Below, one piece after another: positions 22,023 to 30,330 of a stretch of DNA of 64,000 bases. Source of the DNA: Candidatus Bipolaricaulota bacterium. Lineage in GTDB: Bacteria > Bipolaricaulota > Bipolaricaulia > Bipolaricaulales > Bipolaricaulaceae. The stretch covers positions 354,689 through 418,688 of the forward strand of contig JALHJZ010000001.1 in NCBI GenBank assembly GCA_022838705.1. The letters run 5' to 3'. The notes below the pieces were generated by a model. That model was not told the DNA's origin. It was given only the letters and a program-made list of their open reading frames with translations, and ran no database searches. The position numbers were made by a program, and so were the translations under genes. Numbering within the stretch: the first letter of the stretch is position 1; every line of letters begins with the position of its first letter.

Positions 22023-22670
22023 GTGAAGCTCAAGTGGATGGGCCACGCCTGCTTCCGGATCGAGGCGAGCGATGGCACGGTGATCCTCACCGACCCGTAT
22101 GAGGAGAAGGTCCCCTACAAGGCGCCGGAGGGTCCGGCTCACATCGTGACCGTGTCCCACGATCACTTTGACCACAACGCGGTGGGACGGGTGAAGGGAT
22201 CGCCGGAGGTGGTGCGCGGGATCGGGGAGAAGGTGGTGCACGGGATCGCGTTCCGCGGGATTGCGGCGTTCCACGACGCGAAGGGGGGCCGCGACCGTGG
22301 CCAGGACGTCATCTTCCGGTTCGCGGTGGACGGGGTGACCCTCGCCCACTTCGGCGACCTCGGCCACACGTTGAATGCGGAGCAGCTCAAGCCCCTCCAG
22401 GACGTGGAGGTGGCCCTGCTCCCCGTGGGCGGCCACTTCACGATCGGGGCCAAGGAGGCGAGCGAGGTCGTGCGGTCGCTCCCCAAGCTCAAGGTTGTGA
22501 TCCCGATGCACTACCGCACCGAGGTCGTGAAGGACTGGCCGATCCGGCCGGTGGACGAGTTCCTGGACGAGGTCGGCTTGCCCATCAAGCGCGCTAAGAA
22601 GTCCGAGGTGACGATCACCCCTGCTGATTTGCCCACCAGAAAGGAGGTGTGGGTCCTCGATCATGCCTAA
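22023..22670 (+). CDS. UPF0173 metal-dependent hydrolase (metallo-beta-lactamase fold)
   Basis: 215 aa. The metallo-beta-lactamase-fold family is of unknown substrate. The metal-binding motif is VTVSHDHFDHNAVG near residue 47 (HxHxDH). Additional ligands are FHDAKGGRDRGQ near 83, HFGDLGHTL near 110 and VVIPMHYRTEV near 160. MGHACFRIEASDG at the N-terminus is typical of the family. GTG at 22023 is preferred over the in-frame GTG at 22014 because GAGGAGGTGA sits at good spacing. It overlaps the following aminotransferase gene by 8 bases, so the two are co-translated. A -10-like TAGAGT lies just after the ddl stop. Confidence 0.9.
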   Translation: MKLKWMGHACFRIEASDGTVILTDPYEEKVPYKAPEGPAHIVTVSHDHFDHNAVGRVKGSPEVVRGIGEKVVHGIAFRGIAAFHDAKGGRDRGQDVIFRFAVDGVTLAHFGDLGHTLNAEQLKPLQDVEVALLPVGGHFTIGAKEASEVVRSLPKLKVVIPMHYRTEVVKDWPIRPVDEFLDEVGLPIKRAKKSEVTITPADLPTRKEVWVLDHA

Positions 22671-23886
22671 GCTCTCTGCCCGCAGCGTCGCTGCCCCCGC
22701 TTCTCCCATCCGCCGCCTGTACCCCCTTGCCGTCGAGGCGAAGAAGCGGGGGAAGAAGGTGTACCACCTGAACATCGGCCAGCCGGACATCCCCACCCCG
22801 GCTGCGTTCATGCGCGGGATCCACGAGGCCCAGGTCAAGGTGCTCGACTACGCCCCGTCTCCCGGGATCCCGGAGGCCGTGGAGGCCCTCGCCCGCTACT
22901 ACGGGGAGTGTGGCCTCCAGGTGGCCAAGGAGGAAGTCCTCATCACGATCGGCGGCTCGGAGGGGATCACGTTCGCCCTCACCATCGCCTGCGATCCAGG
23001 GGACCAGGTCCTCGTCCCCGAGCCGTTCTACCCGAACTACCTCGGCTACGCGCGGCTCACCAACGTCGAGATCGTGCCCATCACCACCTGCCGTGAGGAC
23101 GGATTCCACCTCCCCCCGCGCCAGGAGATCGAGGCCCTCATCGGTCCGCGTACGAAGGCGATCCTCTTCTCCCATCCCGGGAACCCGACCGGTGTCGTGT
23201 ACACGAAGGCGGAGCTAGAGATGGTGGTGGACATCGCGCTGCGTCATGACCTGTTCATCATCTCCGACGAGGTGTACCGGGAGTTCGTGTACGAGGGAGG
23301 GCACACGAGCCTTCTCACCTTCTCCGAGGTCCGCGATCGGGCGATCCTCGTGGATTCGATCTCGAAGAGGCTGTCGGCGTGCGGGGCCCGGGTTGGGGCA
23401 TTCGTGTCCCGCAACAAGGACGTGATGGCCGCGGCGAACAAGTGCGCCACGATCCGCCTCTCCGCCCCCACGTTTGAGCAGCTGGGGCTTGTCGCGTTCA
23501 TGGCCGATCCGACCCACCGGACTGTGGTCGAGGAGATGATCGGGGAATACCGGATGCGGAGGGACCTCTTCTGCAAAGAACTCCTTGACATCCCCGGGAT
23601 CACGTTCCGCGTCCCGGAGGGGGCGTTCTACGTGATGATGGGCCTCCCGGTGGAGGACTCCGAGGCGTTCATCCGCTGGATGCTCACCGACTACCCCGGC
23701 CCGGAGACGGTGATGCTCGCCCCGGGAAGCGGGTTCTACGTGACGCCGGGGCTCGGGAAGGACGAGGCCCGTGGGGCGTACGTTCTCAAGGCGGACGACC
23801 TGCGCCGGGCGTGCGCGGTCCTCGCCGATGGGCTCTCTATGTTCAACCGGGCGCGGGCTGGGGAGGTCGTGGCGGGGAGGGGATGA
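22663..23886 (+). CDS. Class I/II PLP-dependent aminotransferase (aspartate aminotransferase-like)
   Basis: 407 aa. Fold type I aminotransferase. HLNIGQPDIPTP near residue 35 is the N-terminal substrate segment. VLITIGGSEGITFAL near 95 binds PLP phosphate. LFSHPGNPTGVVYT near 170 has the Asn, and IISDEVYREFVYEGG near 205 the Asp-Tyr pair. The PLP lysine is in VDSISKRLSACGARVG near 240, and the C-terminal Arg region is AYVLKADDLRRA. The SKRLSACG context is atypical for AspC proper, where SK.F...G is usual. Substrate could be aspartate, alanine or an aromatic amino acid. It overlaps the upstream UPF0173 gene, and tlyA follows after 19 bases. Confidence 0.88.
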   Translation: MPKLSARSVAAPASPIRRLYPLAVEAKKRGKKVYHLNIGQPDIPTPAAFMRGIHEAQVKVLDYAPSPGIPEAVEALARYYGECGLQVAKEEVLITIGGSEGITFALTIACDPGDQVLVPEPFYPNYLGYARLTNVEIVPITTCREDGFHLPPRQEIEALIGPRTKAILFSHPGNPTGVVYTKAELEMVVDIALRHDLFIISDEVYREFVYEGGHTSLLTFSEVRDRAILVDSISKRLSACGARVGAFVSRNKDVMAAANKCATIRLSAPTFEQLGLVAFMADPTHRTVVEEMIGEYRMRRDLFCKELLDIPGITFRVPEGAFYVMMGLPVEDSEAFIRWMLTDYPGPETVMLAPGSGFYVTPGLGKDEARGAYVLKADDLRRACAVLADGLSMFNRARAGEVVAGRG

Positions 23887-23905
23887 GTCCGCGCACGGCG
23901 AGGCG

Positions 23906-24673
23906 ATGAAGGGAGGGAAGGAGCGGCTGGACCTCCTCCTCGTCGCGCGGGGCTATGCCCCGTCGCGGGCCCAGGCTCAGGCCCTCATCCGCGCCGGCCG
24001 GGTGCGCGTGGCCGGGGACCTCCGCGACAAGCCGGGAACAGAGGTTCCGCTCGACGCTGTGATCGAGGTGTCCGCCCCTCCTCGGTACGCCTCCCGTGGC
24101 GGGGACAAGCTCGAGGCCGCGCTCGCCGCGTTCGGGGTGGACCCGCAAGGGAAGGTGTGCCTCGATGTGGGGGCCTCGACCGGCGGGTTCACGGACTGCC
24201 TCCTTCAGCGCGGGGCGGAGCGGGTGTACGCGGTGGATGTGGGACGGGGCCAACTCGAGTGGAGGCTCAGAAACGACCCGCGGGTCGTCGTGCGGGAGGG
24301 GGTGAACGCCCGCTACCTCCGGCCTGAGGACCTCGGCGAGCCGGTGGACCTCGCCACAGTGGACGTGTCGTTCATCTCGCTGCGGCTCATCCTTCCCCCG
24401 CTCGGGGCGATCGTCCGGCCAGGGGGGGACGTGATCGCCCTCGTCAAGCCCCAGTTCGAGGCGGGGCGGGGCGCGGTCCGCCGCGGCGTGGTGCGCGATC
24501 CGGCTGTGCACGAGGCGGTCGTGGGGGGGATCGCCGCCTTCGCCCGGGACGGCTTGGGCTGGACCGTGTACGGGACCATTCCCTCCCCCCTCCTCGGACC
24601 CGCCGGCAACCGCGAGTTCTTCGTCCACTGTGAGATGCCGGGTCGTCCGGTCGCTTTGGGTCCAGGCGCCTAA
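23906..24673 (+). CDS. tlyA: TlyA family rRNA (cytidine-2'-O)-methyltransferase
   Basis: 255 aa. TlyA methylates 2'-OH of cytidines in 16S and/or 23S rRNA. The ATG at 23906 opens MKGGKERLDLLLVARGYAPS, the S4 RNA-binding domain (residues 6-65). The FtsJ/RrmJ-type methyltransferase domain begins at YASRGGDKLEAAL near 67. The SAM motif is CLDVGASTGGFTDCLL near 87, with AVDVGRGQLEWRLR after it, and KPQFEAGR near 190 carries the catalytic Lys region. Some homologues are called haemolysins, but that activity is doubtful. It ends the operon with UPF0173 and the aminotransferase. Confidence 0.92.
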   Translation: MKGGKERLDLLLVARGYAPSRAQAQALIRAGRVRVAGDLRDKPGTEVPLDAVIEVSAPPRYASRGGDKLEAALAAFGVDPQGKVCLDVGASTGGFTDCLLQRGAERVYAVDVGRGQLEWRLRNDPRVVVREGVNARYLRPEDLGEPVDLATVDVSFISLRLILPPLGAIVRPGGDVIALVKPQFEAGRGAVRRGVVRDPAVHEAVVGGIAAFARDGLGWTVYGTIPSPLLGPAGNREFFVHCEMPGRPVALGPGA

Positions 24674-24844
24674 CGCTCCATCCCTTCACCGCATCTTCGG
24701 AGGACATGGCCACCTCTCCCCGGGCTGAAATCCCTTTAGCCTCGACATCTCGTATCATACTAACGCCGGGGAGGGAGGCGTGCGATGCCCCCGCTGCCTC
24801 ACGGCGAGCTTCTAAAGCTCGAAGATGCTAACGAGGAGGGTGCA

Positions 24845-25291
24845 ATGGGAAGCGTTCCAACAAGCGTTTCGGTGGGCCTAGAGCTGGGAGGGGTCGCGGC
24901 GTTCCTCTTTGTTTTCGCCAATCTCTATGCGTTCCTTCACCTCCTACAGAAATTGTTCTTCCCCAAAACGGAGGTCCAGTGGCTCAAAGCGATGGGTAGA
25001 AGATGGCACTACGTCCATTACTTCGGCAACATAACGGCCATAGTCCTTGCCCTGGCACATGGGATCCTGCTTGCGTCCTACGCGAGCGTTTGGCACTGGG
25101 TGGTGGTGGCTTTGCTGGTGTGGATGATGGTTACTGGGTTTACGATGAGGTTCACCAAGGCCCCCGCTCAAGCGAAGAGAACCTTGCGCAACCTCCACAC
25201 GAGATGGTACATATCCGTAGCAGTGTTGCTGGCTGTTCTGATCGTTGCCCACCTCGTTTCTCTGCCGGGTTTTCCCTATTCCGTGGGATGA
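24845..25291 (+). CDS. Four-helix membrane protein with paired histidines (possible b-type cytochrome)
   Basis: 148 aa, family not recognised. The ATG at 24845 is preferred over 24785 because GAGGAGGG lies directly upstream and the first 20 residues of the longer frame look non-coding. Four hydrophobic segments are visible, at about 12-34, 57-78, 80-96 and 118-138. Histidines occur in pairs on the helices: HYFGNITAIVLALAH (H-x13-H) in helix 2, and LHTRWY to VAHL in helix 4. Such spacing is typical of haem b ligation in ferric-reductase-like and cytochrome b membrane domains. That is an inference only. The gene is a little AT-richer than its neighbours and stands alone, with TATCAT at 24753-24758 upstream. 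Confidence 0.65.
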   Translation: MGSVPTSVSVGLELGGVAAFLFVFANLYAFLHLLQKLFFPKTEVQWLKAMGRRWHYVHYFGNITAIVLALAHGILLASYASVWHWVVVALLVWMMVTGFTMRFTKAPAQAKRTLRNLHTRWYISVAVLLAVLIVAHLVSLPGFPYSVG

Positions 25292-25444
25292 AGGCCAATG
25301 ACCCCCGAGGCGGCTAGAAAGGCTCAGAGTTGTGCGCTCACCGCGAACTGGGTAGCCGTGGGGTGAGGGCAGTGGAGACGTTCGCCCGGAAGGGGAACGC
25401 GGAAAACCCATCCGGTCCCGTGGAGTTCTATCTCCGTCACGGGT

Positions 25445-26248
25445 TCACGGTCCAGCGGGACGATCCGGAGTTCCCCCTCCTCCGCCTCGATCTCGCCCAC
25501 TGAGCGCGCGTTCCCCCAGGATCCGATCCACTGTCGCCCGGAGCCGGGGGTGGTGGGTCCCCTCCCAGTAGAGCTTCCCGCAGCCAGCACACCGCAGGTA
25601 GTCGTCCCGCCACGCGGCCACGCGGGGAGGGATCCGCTCCACGACCTCCTCCTTGGCCACAGGAGCGAGGGGGCCTCCGCAGGTCAGGCACCGCGTGAAC
25701 GGGCGCACGTGGCCCGCAAGGTCGAACCGTCGCACGACCTCCTGCGCTTGCTCGATGGGGTCCGTGGACCGGACCCAGTACCCATGGGTGACGACGCTGC
25801 GCTTGAGGAGCGCCCGGTCGCGGGTGAGGACGATCCTCCCCTCGCGGGATGCCGCGACGACGAGCTCCTCGTCCGGGAAGGCATTGGCGTGGACGGCGTC
25901 GAACCCGAGGAGCCGCAGGTACCGGGCGAGCTTCCCGAGGTGACCATCGAGGAGAAACGCGATCCGGCGGAGGGGTTCCCGCCGCACCGCGAGGAGCCCC
26001 GTCACATCGAGGCTCTCGAACTTCGGGTACACGGCCAGCCGGTCGCCATCGCCGAGCCGCGCTGCGAAGTCCACCGACTCGCCGTTGAGGAGGACGAGCT
26101 CAACCTCGACGTGGGGGACGCCGAGGGATTCGATCACGTCCTTGACCGCCGGGGTCCCCTGGAAGGTGTAGGCGATCGTCTCCTGGCGCCATCCCGGGGG
26201 GAGGAAATCGTTCAGCTCCCCATACATGCGGACGGAGGCACTGGGCAC
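25445..26248 (-). CDS. Mut7-C RNase domain protein with N-terminal ubiquitin-like domain
   Basis: 267 aa. Residues 1-85 form a beta-grasp ubiquitin-like fold (VRMYGELNDFLPP, VELVLLNGESVDFAARLGDG), the Mut7-C-associated module. Residues about 92-240 are the Mut7-C PIN-like RNase: FLLDGHLGKLARYLRLLGFD holds the catalytic Asp, IVLTRDRALLKR the second Asp, and a four-Cys zinc ribbon follows (RCLTCGG near 190 and RCAGCGKLYW near 222). The natural RNA target is unknown. An Arg/Gly-rich tail closes the protein. It is transcribed with, or next to, the ACT-domain gene upstream (20-base gap). Confidence 0.87.
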   Translation of the reverse strand: MPSASVRMYGELNDFLPPGWRQETIAYTFQGTPAVKDVIESLGVPHVEVELVLLNGESVDFAARLGDGDRLAVYPKFESLDVTGLLAVRREPLRRIAFLLDGHLGKLARYLRLLGFDAVHANAFPDEELVVAASREGRIVLTRDRALLKRSVVTHGYWVRSTDPIEQAQEVVRRFDLAGHVRPFTRCLTCGGPLAPVAKEEVVERIPPRVAAWRDDYLRCAGCGKLYWEGTHHPRLRATVDRILGERALSGRDRGGGGGTPDRPAGP

Positions 26249-26268
26249 GGCTCGGTTGGCTATCCCGT

Positions 26269-26643
26269 TCAGGGGATGCGGAAGATGGCCTTCGCCCGGT
26301 CCACCTGGTCTACAGTGAGCACGATCTGGTTCTTCTCCACGGTGCAGTAGCAGGAGAGGACGTTGATCCCCTCATCGGCGAGCCGGCTGAGGATCGAGGC
26401 GAGCTGCCCCGGTTGATGGGGCAGGGCCATCACCAACGCCTCCCTCTCCTCGAACTCGATCTCCTTGGCGCGCAGGACCTTGCGCGTCTTGTCGGCGTTG
26501 TCGGTCACGATCGAGATCACGCCCTCATCGAGGACGGTCAAGCCGGCGACCGCCTCCAGGTTCACGTGCTCCGCCCCCAACGCCTCCGAGATCTCGGCGA
26601 GGGCCCCTGGGTTGTTCCCGAGGATGAATGAGAACTCCTTCAC
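26269..26643 (-). CDS. Tandem ACT domain protein
   Basis: 124 aa. Two ACT domains fill the protein: residues 3-65 (FSFILGNNPGALAEISEALG) and 70-124 (ALVMALPHQPGQLASILSRL, ADEGINVLSCYCTVE). ACT domains bind amino acids and give allosteric control. Stand-alone tandem ACT proteins of this length are known, but their target enzymes are mostly unidentified. The NPGAL and QPGQL loops, which form the ligand site between domains, are intact. It precedes the Mut7-C gene on the same strand. There is no biosynthetic enzyme adjacent to suggest which amino acid it senses. Confidence 0.85.
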   Translation of the reverse strand: MKEFSFILGNNPGALAEISEALGAEHVNLEAVAGLTVLDEGVISIVTDNADKTRKVLRAKEIEFEEREALVMALPHQPGQLASILSRLADEGINVLSCYCTVEKNQIVLTVDQVDRAKAIFRIP

Positions 26644-26728
26644 CGTGGATCACCTCCACCCGAATCCTACCACGGCTGGGGTGGGGAGGACGCCGTGTGC
26701 GATCCCCGCCGGGCGCGAAGAGAGGGTC

Positions 26729-27508
26729 TTATAGAGCGAACTCGGCGGCGAGGAACGTGTGATCGGACGGCTTCTCCGCTTGCCGCGCCTCGCGATCGAT
26801 CCAGGACCGAACCGACTTCCTCGCCAAGGGCGGCGTGGCCCAGATGTGGTCCACCCGCCACCCCACGTTTCGCTCGAACGCACCGCGCACGCGGTAGTCC
26901 CAGAACGTGAATTGCCCGCGCTCGCCCGGGTGGTGCTGGCGGAACACGTCCACGAACCCCCACTCCCGGACGCGCTCCAAGGCCGCCCGGGCCTCGGGGT
27001 GAAAGTCCACATGCTTCTGGAGGCGCTTCGGGTCATGAACGTCGATCTCCTCTGGGGCAACGTTGAAGTCCCCGCACCAGAGGAGGGGCTCCCGAGGCGA
27101 GAAGTGGCGGGCGAAGTAGTCCCTCATTCGCGCGAGCCATTCCAGCTTGTACGCGAAGAGGGGTGAGTCCACGGACTGGCCCTGGGGGACGTACGTGTTC
27201 ACGATCGGGATCCCCTCCACCGTGGCCTGGATCAGGCGGGCCTCGTCCGCGGGGCCGCCATCGTCGAGCCCGTAGCGAACGTCCGTGGGCTCAGCCCGGC
27301 TGGCCAAGGCGACCCCGGCGTGGGCCTTCTGCCCGCGGAACACGACGTGGTAGCCCCTCTCCCGGAAGAACGCGGCCGGGAACTCGTGGTCCTGGACCTT
27401 TGTCTCCTGGAGGCAGAGGACGTCCGGCTGCTCCTGGGCGAGCCAGGCGGCGATGACGGGGAGCCGGGAGCGGATGGAGTTTGCGTTGAACGTGGCGACC
27501 TTGAACAT
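26729..27508 (-). CDS. xth: Exodeoxyribonuclease III
   Basis: 259 aa. AP endonuclease and 3'-5' exonuclease of base excision repair. Motifs in order: KVATFNANSIRSRL at the N-terminus, DVLCLQETKVQDHEFP near residue 30 with the metal-binding Glu, VNTYVPQG near 103, WCGDFNVAPEEIDV near 145 with the Asp-Asn pair, FTFWDYR near 200, WRVDHIWATPPL near 218, and the terminal PSDHTFLAAEF with the catalytic Asp-His. All catalytic residues are present. It lies 8 bases downstream of the nitrilase-family gene, so the two probably form an operon. Confidence 0.95.
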   Translation of the reverse strand: MFKVATFNANSIRSRLPVIAAWLAQEQPDVLCLQETKVQDHEFPAAFFRERGYHVVFRGQKAHAGVALASRAEPTDVRYGLDDGGPADEARLIQATVEGIPIVNTYVPQGQSVDSPLFAYKLEWLARMRDYFARHFSPREPLLWCGDFNVAPEEIDVHDPKRLQKHVDFHPEARAALERVREWGFVDVFRQHHPGERGQFTFWDYRVRGAFERNVGWRVDHIWATPPLARKSVRSWIDREARQAEKPSDHTFLAAEFAL

Positions 27509-27516
27509 CGGCCCCT

Positions 27517-28335
27517 CTACCCCTCGGCCCCTTCGGGTTGGACCAGGCGGCGGTAGAACTCCGGGCGGCGGTCGGCGAAAACGTCGTTCAGACGCGTGAG
27601 GTGCTTATCCCGCGCCTGAGCGGGGTCGATCTCCACCGCGCGCACCTCTTCCTGGTTCGGTGAGGCCTGGACGAGCACATCCCCATTGGGGGCCACGATC
27701 TGGGACAGGCCCGTGAAGTGGAGCGTCTCCCCGGTGCGCGCTTCGACCCCGATTCGGTTCGCGGTCACGGTGAACACGCGGTTCTCCATCGCCCGCACCC
27801 GCATCGTGAGCTGGGCAAGTCCGGGCATGACGAGGTTCGCGGGGTGGGCGATCAGCTCGGCTCCCTGGAGGGCGAGCGCGCGGGCCGCCTCGGGGAAGAA
27901 GTGGTCGTAGCACACGAGGAGTCCGACCCGCGCCCGGCCGATGTCGGCGACCGTGAACGGGAGATCCCCCGGGACGAAGAAGCGCTTCTCCTCGTAGAAG
28001 AGGTGGACTTTGCGGTAGAGGGCGACGAGGCCCGTGGGGCCGACGAGCACCGCGGAGTTGTAGGCACGGCCACCCGCCTGTTCGGCGAGCCCGGCCACGA
28101 TGTGGCAGGTACTCTCCCGGGCGAGGGCGAGGAGGCGAGTTGTGGAGAGCCCCTTCGGCACCGGCTCCGCAAGCTCCACCGCCTCACGGACGGTGGCGAA
28201 CTGGTAGCCGGTGCTGAATAGCTCCGGAAGGACCCACAGGTCGGCCCGCTCGCGGAGGAGGAGCTCCGTAACCCTGTCCAGGTTCCGCTTGACCTCCCCG
28301 AACTCCGGCGCAAACTGTACGTAGCCTACGCGCAT
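27517..28335 (-). CDS. Carbon-nitrogen hydrolase (nitrilase superfamily)
   Basis: 272 aa. Amidase or carbamoylase of unknown substrate. The Glu-Lys-Cys triad is visible: WVLPELFSTGYQF near residue 38 (Glu), ALYRKVHLFYEEKRFF near 110 (Lys) and VGLLVCYDHFFPEAARAL near 143 (Cys). ENRVFTVTANRIG near 188 is also conserved. The closest functional groups by motif are the branch that includes N-carbamoylputrescine amidase-like and omega-amidase-like enzymes, but the sequence does not decide between them. It is followed by the exonuclease III gene and preceded by glpX on the same strand. Confidence 0.88.
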   Translation of the reverse strand: MRVGYVQFAPEFGEVKRNLDRVTELLLRERADLWVLPELFSTGYQFATVREAVELAEPVPKGLSTTRLLALARESTCHIVAGLAEQAGGRAYNSAVLVGPTGLVALYRKVHLFYEEKRFFVPGDLPFTVADIGRARVGLLVCYDHFFPEAARALALQGAELIAHPANLVMPGLAQLTMRVRAMENRVFTVTANRIGVEARTGETLHFTGLSQIVAPNGDVLVQASPNQEEVRAVEIDPAQARDKHLTRLNDVFADRRPEFYRRLVQPEGAEG

Positions 28336-28399
28336 GATGGGAACTCTACTCCTCTCCCCGCGTACCTCAACTTTCGTGTCTGTTCCCGCGGGCTGGCCT

Positions 28400-29380
28400 T
28401 CAGTACGGGATCGGGCTGATCCGGTTCAATTTCTCCAGACGGTGGATGGCCCGCACCTGGCGTACGGTGCCGGACAGGCCGCGCACGACGAGGCTGTCCG
28501 TGGTCGCCCCGCCGCCGGAGTACTTCACACCCCGCAGGAGCTCCCCGTCCGTGATCCCGGTGGCGGCGAAGCACACGTCGTCCGAGGCCACGAGGTCATC
28601 CATGGTCAACGTGCGGTCGAAATCGAACCCCATCTCCCGGCCCCGACGGAGTTCGTCCGCGGTGCGGGCCACGAGCCGTCCCTGGATCTCCCCCCCCATC
28701 GCCCGCAGGGCGCACGCCGCCAGTACCCCCTCCGGCGTCCCGCCGATCCCAAGGAGGACGTCGATCCCCGATTCCGGCCATGCCGTCATGAGCGCTGCCG
28801 CCACGTCGCCATCCGGGATGAGCCGGATCCGGGCGCGCAGGCGGCGCACCTGCGCGATGAGCTCCTCGTGCCGCGGCCGGTCGAGGATGATCACGGTGAG
28901 GTCCTCGACCCGGTCTCCCTTGGCGCGCGCGATCGCCTGCAGGTTCGCCTCCACCGGGGCAGTGATGTCCACCCTCCCTTTCGCGTCCGGCCCCACCGCG
29001 ATCTTGTTCATGTACACGAACGGGCCCGGGTCGAACATCGTCCCCCGGGGGGCGATCGCCACCGTGGAGATCGCGTTCAGGTTGCCGGTAGCGAGGGGAC
29101 GGGTGCCATCGATGGGATCCACCGCGATGTCCACGGGGGGAGGATCACCTGTGCCGACCCGTTCTCCGTTGTAGAGCATGGGGGCCTCGTCCTTCTCCCC
29201 CTCTCCGATGACGACGACCCCGTCCATCGGGACGCTCGAGAGCATGAACCGCATCGCTTCGACAGCCGCCCGATCCGCGGCGGTCTTGTCGCCCCGGCCC
29301 ATGAACCTCCCCGCGGCCAGGGCGGCGGCCTCCGTCACCCGGACCAGTTCGAGGGCCAAGTTGCGCGTGGGCGTGGTCAC
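28400..29380 (-). CDS. glpX: Class II fructose-1,6-bisphosphatase GlpX
   Basis: 326 aa. It dephosphorylates fructose-1,6-bisphosphate in gluconeogenesis or the Calvin/RuMP part of metabolism. GTG at 29380 is selected because the conserved N-terminus ([19 protein letters not shown]) starts right after it; the long upstream extension of the frame is a shadow of the next gene. The lithium-sensitive phosphatase motifs are [17 protein letters not shown] near residue 28, [14 protein letters not shown] near 55, [16 protein letters not shown] near 83 and [18 protein letters not shown] near 200. With pgk, pyk and rpiA elsewhere in the window it completes part of central carbon metabolism. Confidence 0.94.
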   Translation of the reverse strand: MTTPTRNLALELVRVTEAAALAAGRFMGRGDKTAADRAAVEAMRFMLSSVPMDGVVVIGEGEKDEAPMLYNGERVGTGDPPPVDIAVDPIDGTRPLATGNLNAISTVAIAPRGTMFDPGPFVYMNKIAVGPDAKGRVDITAPVEANLQAIARAKGDRVEDLTVIILDRPRHEELIAQVRRLRARIRLIPDGDVAAALMTAWPESGIDVLLGIGGTPEGVLAACALRAMGGEIQGRLVARTADELRRGREMGFDFDRTLTMDDLVASDDVCFAATGITDGELLRGVKYSGGGATTDSLVVRGLSGTVRQVRAIHRLEKLNRISPIPY

Positions 29381-29433
29381 GATGGTCTCACCCTGCCACT
29401 GTAGCGGCCTCCCCTCCTCCCGCCAACCACGGA

Positions 29434-30297
29434 TCAGCGGGCATCCCAGGTGACGATCGCCAGGTCCTCCGCGCCGGGGACCAGGGACTCCACCCGGGAC
29501 GAGACCGGCCAGCGTACGGTGCTCCGGGGGTCGTGGTGGAGGCGGAGGACCGGCCGGAGCTGGAGGCGCCCCGCGGCGTCCACCTCCCACATCCCGGCCC
29601 CCGACGGGGGACCGATCGGGATCCCCGGTTCGGCCGCAGGGGGATCGTGGATCTCCTCGATCCAGAACAGGACCACCGGCGCCACCGCCGGGTCGCTCAT
29701 GTCGAGGAGCTGGAAGTCGTACCCCCAACCGGGGTTGAGGACGAGGAGCCGGCGGCCCTCGCTCGTGTCGTAGCCCACCACGACCGCGTAGTGGTTGGGG
29801 AGGATCCCCCCGATCCCTTGCCAGTCGAACAGGATCACGTGCGGGACCCCTCGGCGCACCAGGTCCACCGATCGCGCGAAGACCGCGCCAGGATCCCCGT
29901 CCATGGTCCTCATCGTCGCCCCGCCCGGGCAGCGGGCGGTGACGTACGCCTCGAGGCCGGGGACGAACGACCACGGCCAGGTGAGCCCCTGGCGGACGCC
30001 CCCCCAGAGAAGTGTGACCGTCCCCATCCGCCCGTGGATCTCGCCGATCGCCCCAGCCGGATCGTCCCCCACGAACCGGTACCCGTAGCGGCGGTCGTAG
30101 TGCGCAAGGAGGATCCGCGCCGCCTCTGGTCCGCACCCGGCCGGGATGGGAGCGCCTTCTCCGGCAGAAAGCCACGTTGGCCCGAACGGAGGCGTCCCCG
30201 TGAGGATCATCCGTTCTGGGATTGGGGCCGCACTGGTCAGGGCTGTCCCCAACCCGGCGAGGGCGATAAACGCCACGATGCGCGCCAGTTTTCTCAT
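29434..30297 (-). CDS. Secreted C39-like (papain-fold) protein
   Basis: 287 aa. A signal peptide ([20 protein letters not shown]) precedes a peptidase_C39_2-like domain: [20 protein letters not shown] near residue 52 with the putative catalytic Cys, [20 protein letters not shown] near 165 with the His, and [11 protein letters not shown] near 187 with the Asn/Asp position. The usual Gln four to six residues before the Cys is not evident. The last 90 residues are beta-rich, without a known domain. It may be an extracellular cysteine peptidase or an inactive relative that binds peptide. It is placed between glpX and a diguanylate cyclase gene, all on the minus strand. Confidence 0.75.
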   Translation of the reverse strand: MRKLARIVAFIALAGLGTALTSAAPIPERMILTGTPPFGPTWLSAGEGAPIPAGCGPEAARILLAHYDRRYGYRFVGDDPAGAIGEIHGRMGTVTLLWGGVRQGLTWPWSFVPGLEAYVTARCPGGATMRTMDGDPGAVFARSVDLVRRGVPHVILFDWQGIGGILPNHYAVVVGYDTSEGRRLLVLNPGWGYDFQLLDMSDPAVAPVVLFWIEEIHDPPAAEPGIPIGPPSGAGMWEVDAAGRLQLRPVLRLHHDPRSTVRWPVSSRVESLVPGAEDLAIVTWDAR

Positions 30298-30330
30298 CGC
30301 GCTCTCATTCTGGGATGACCGGGCCCACCG

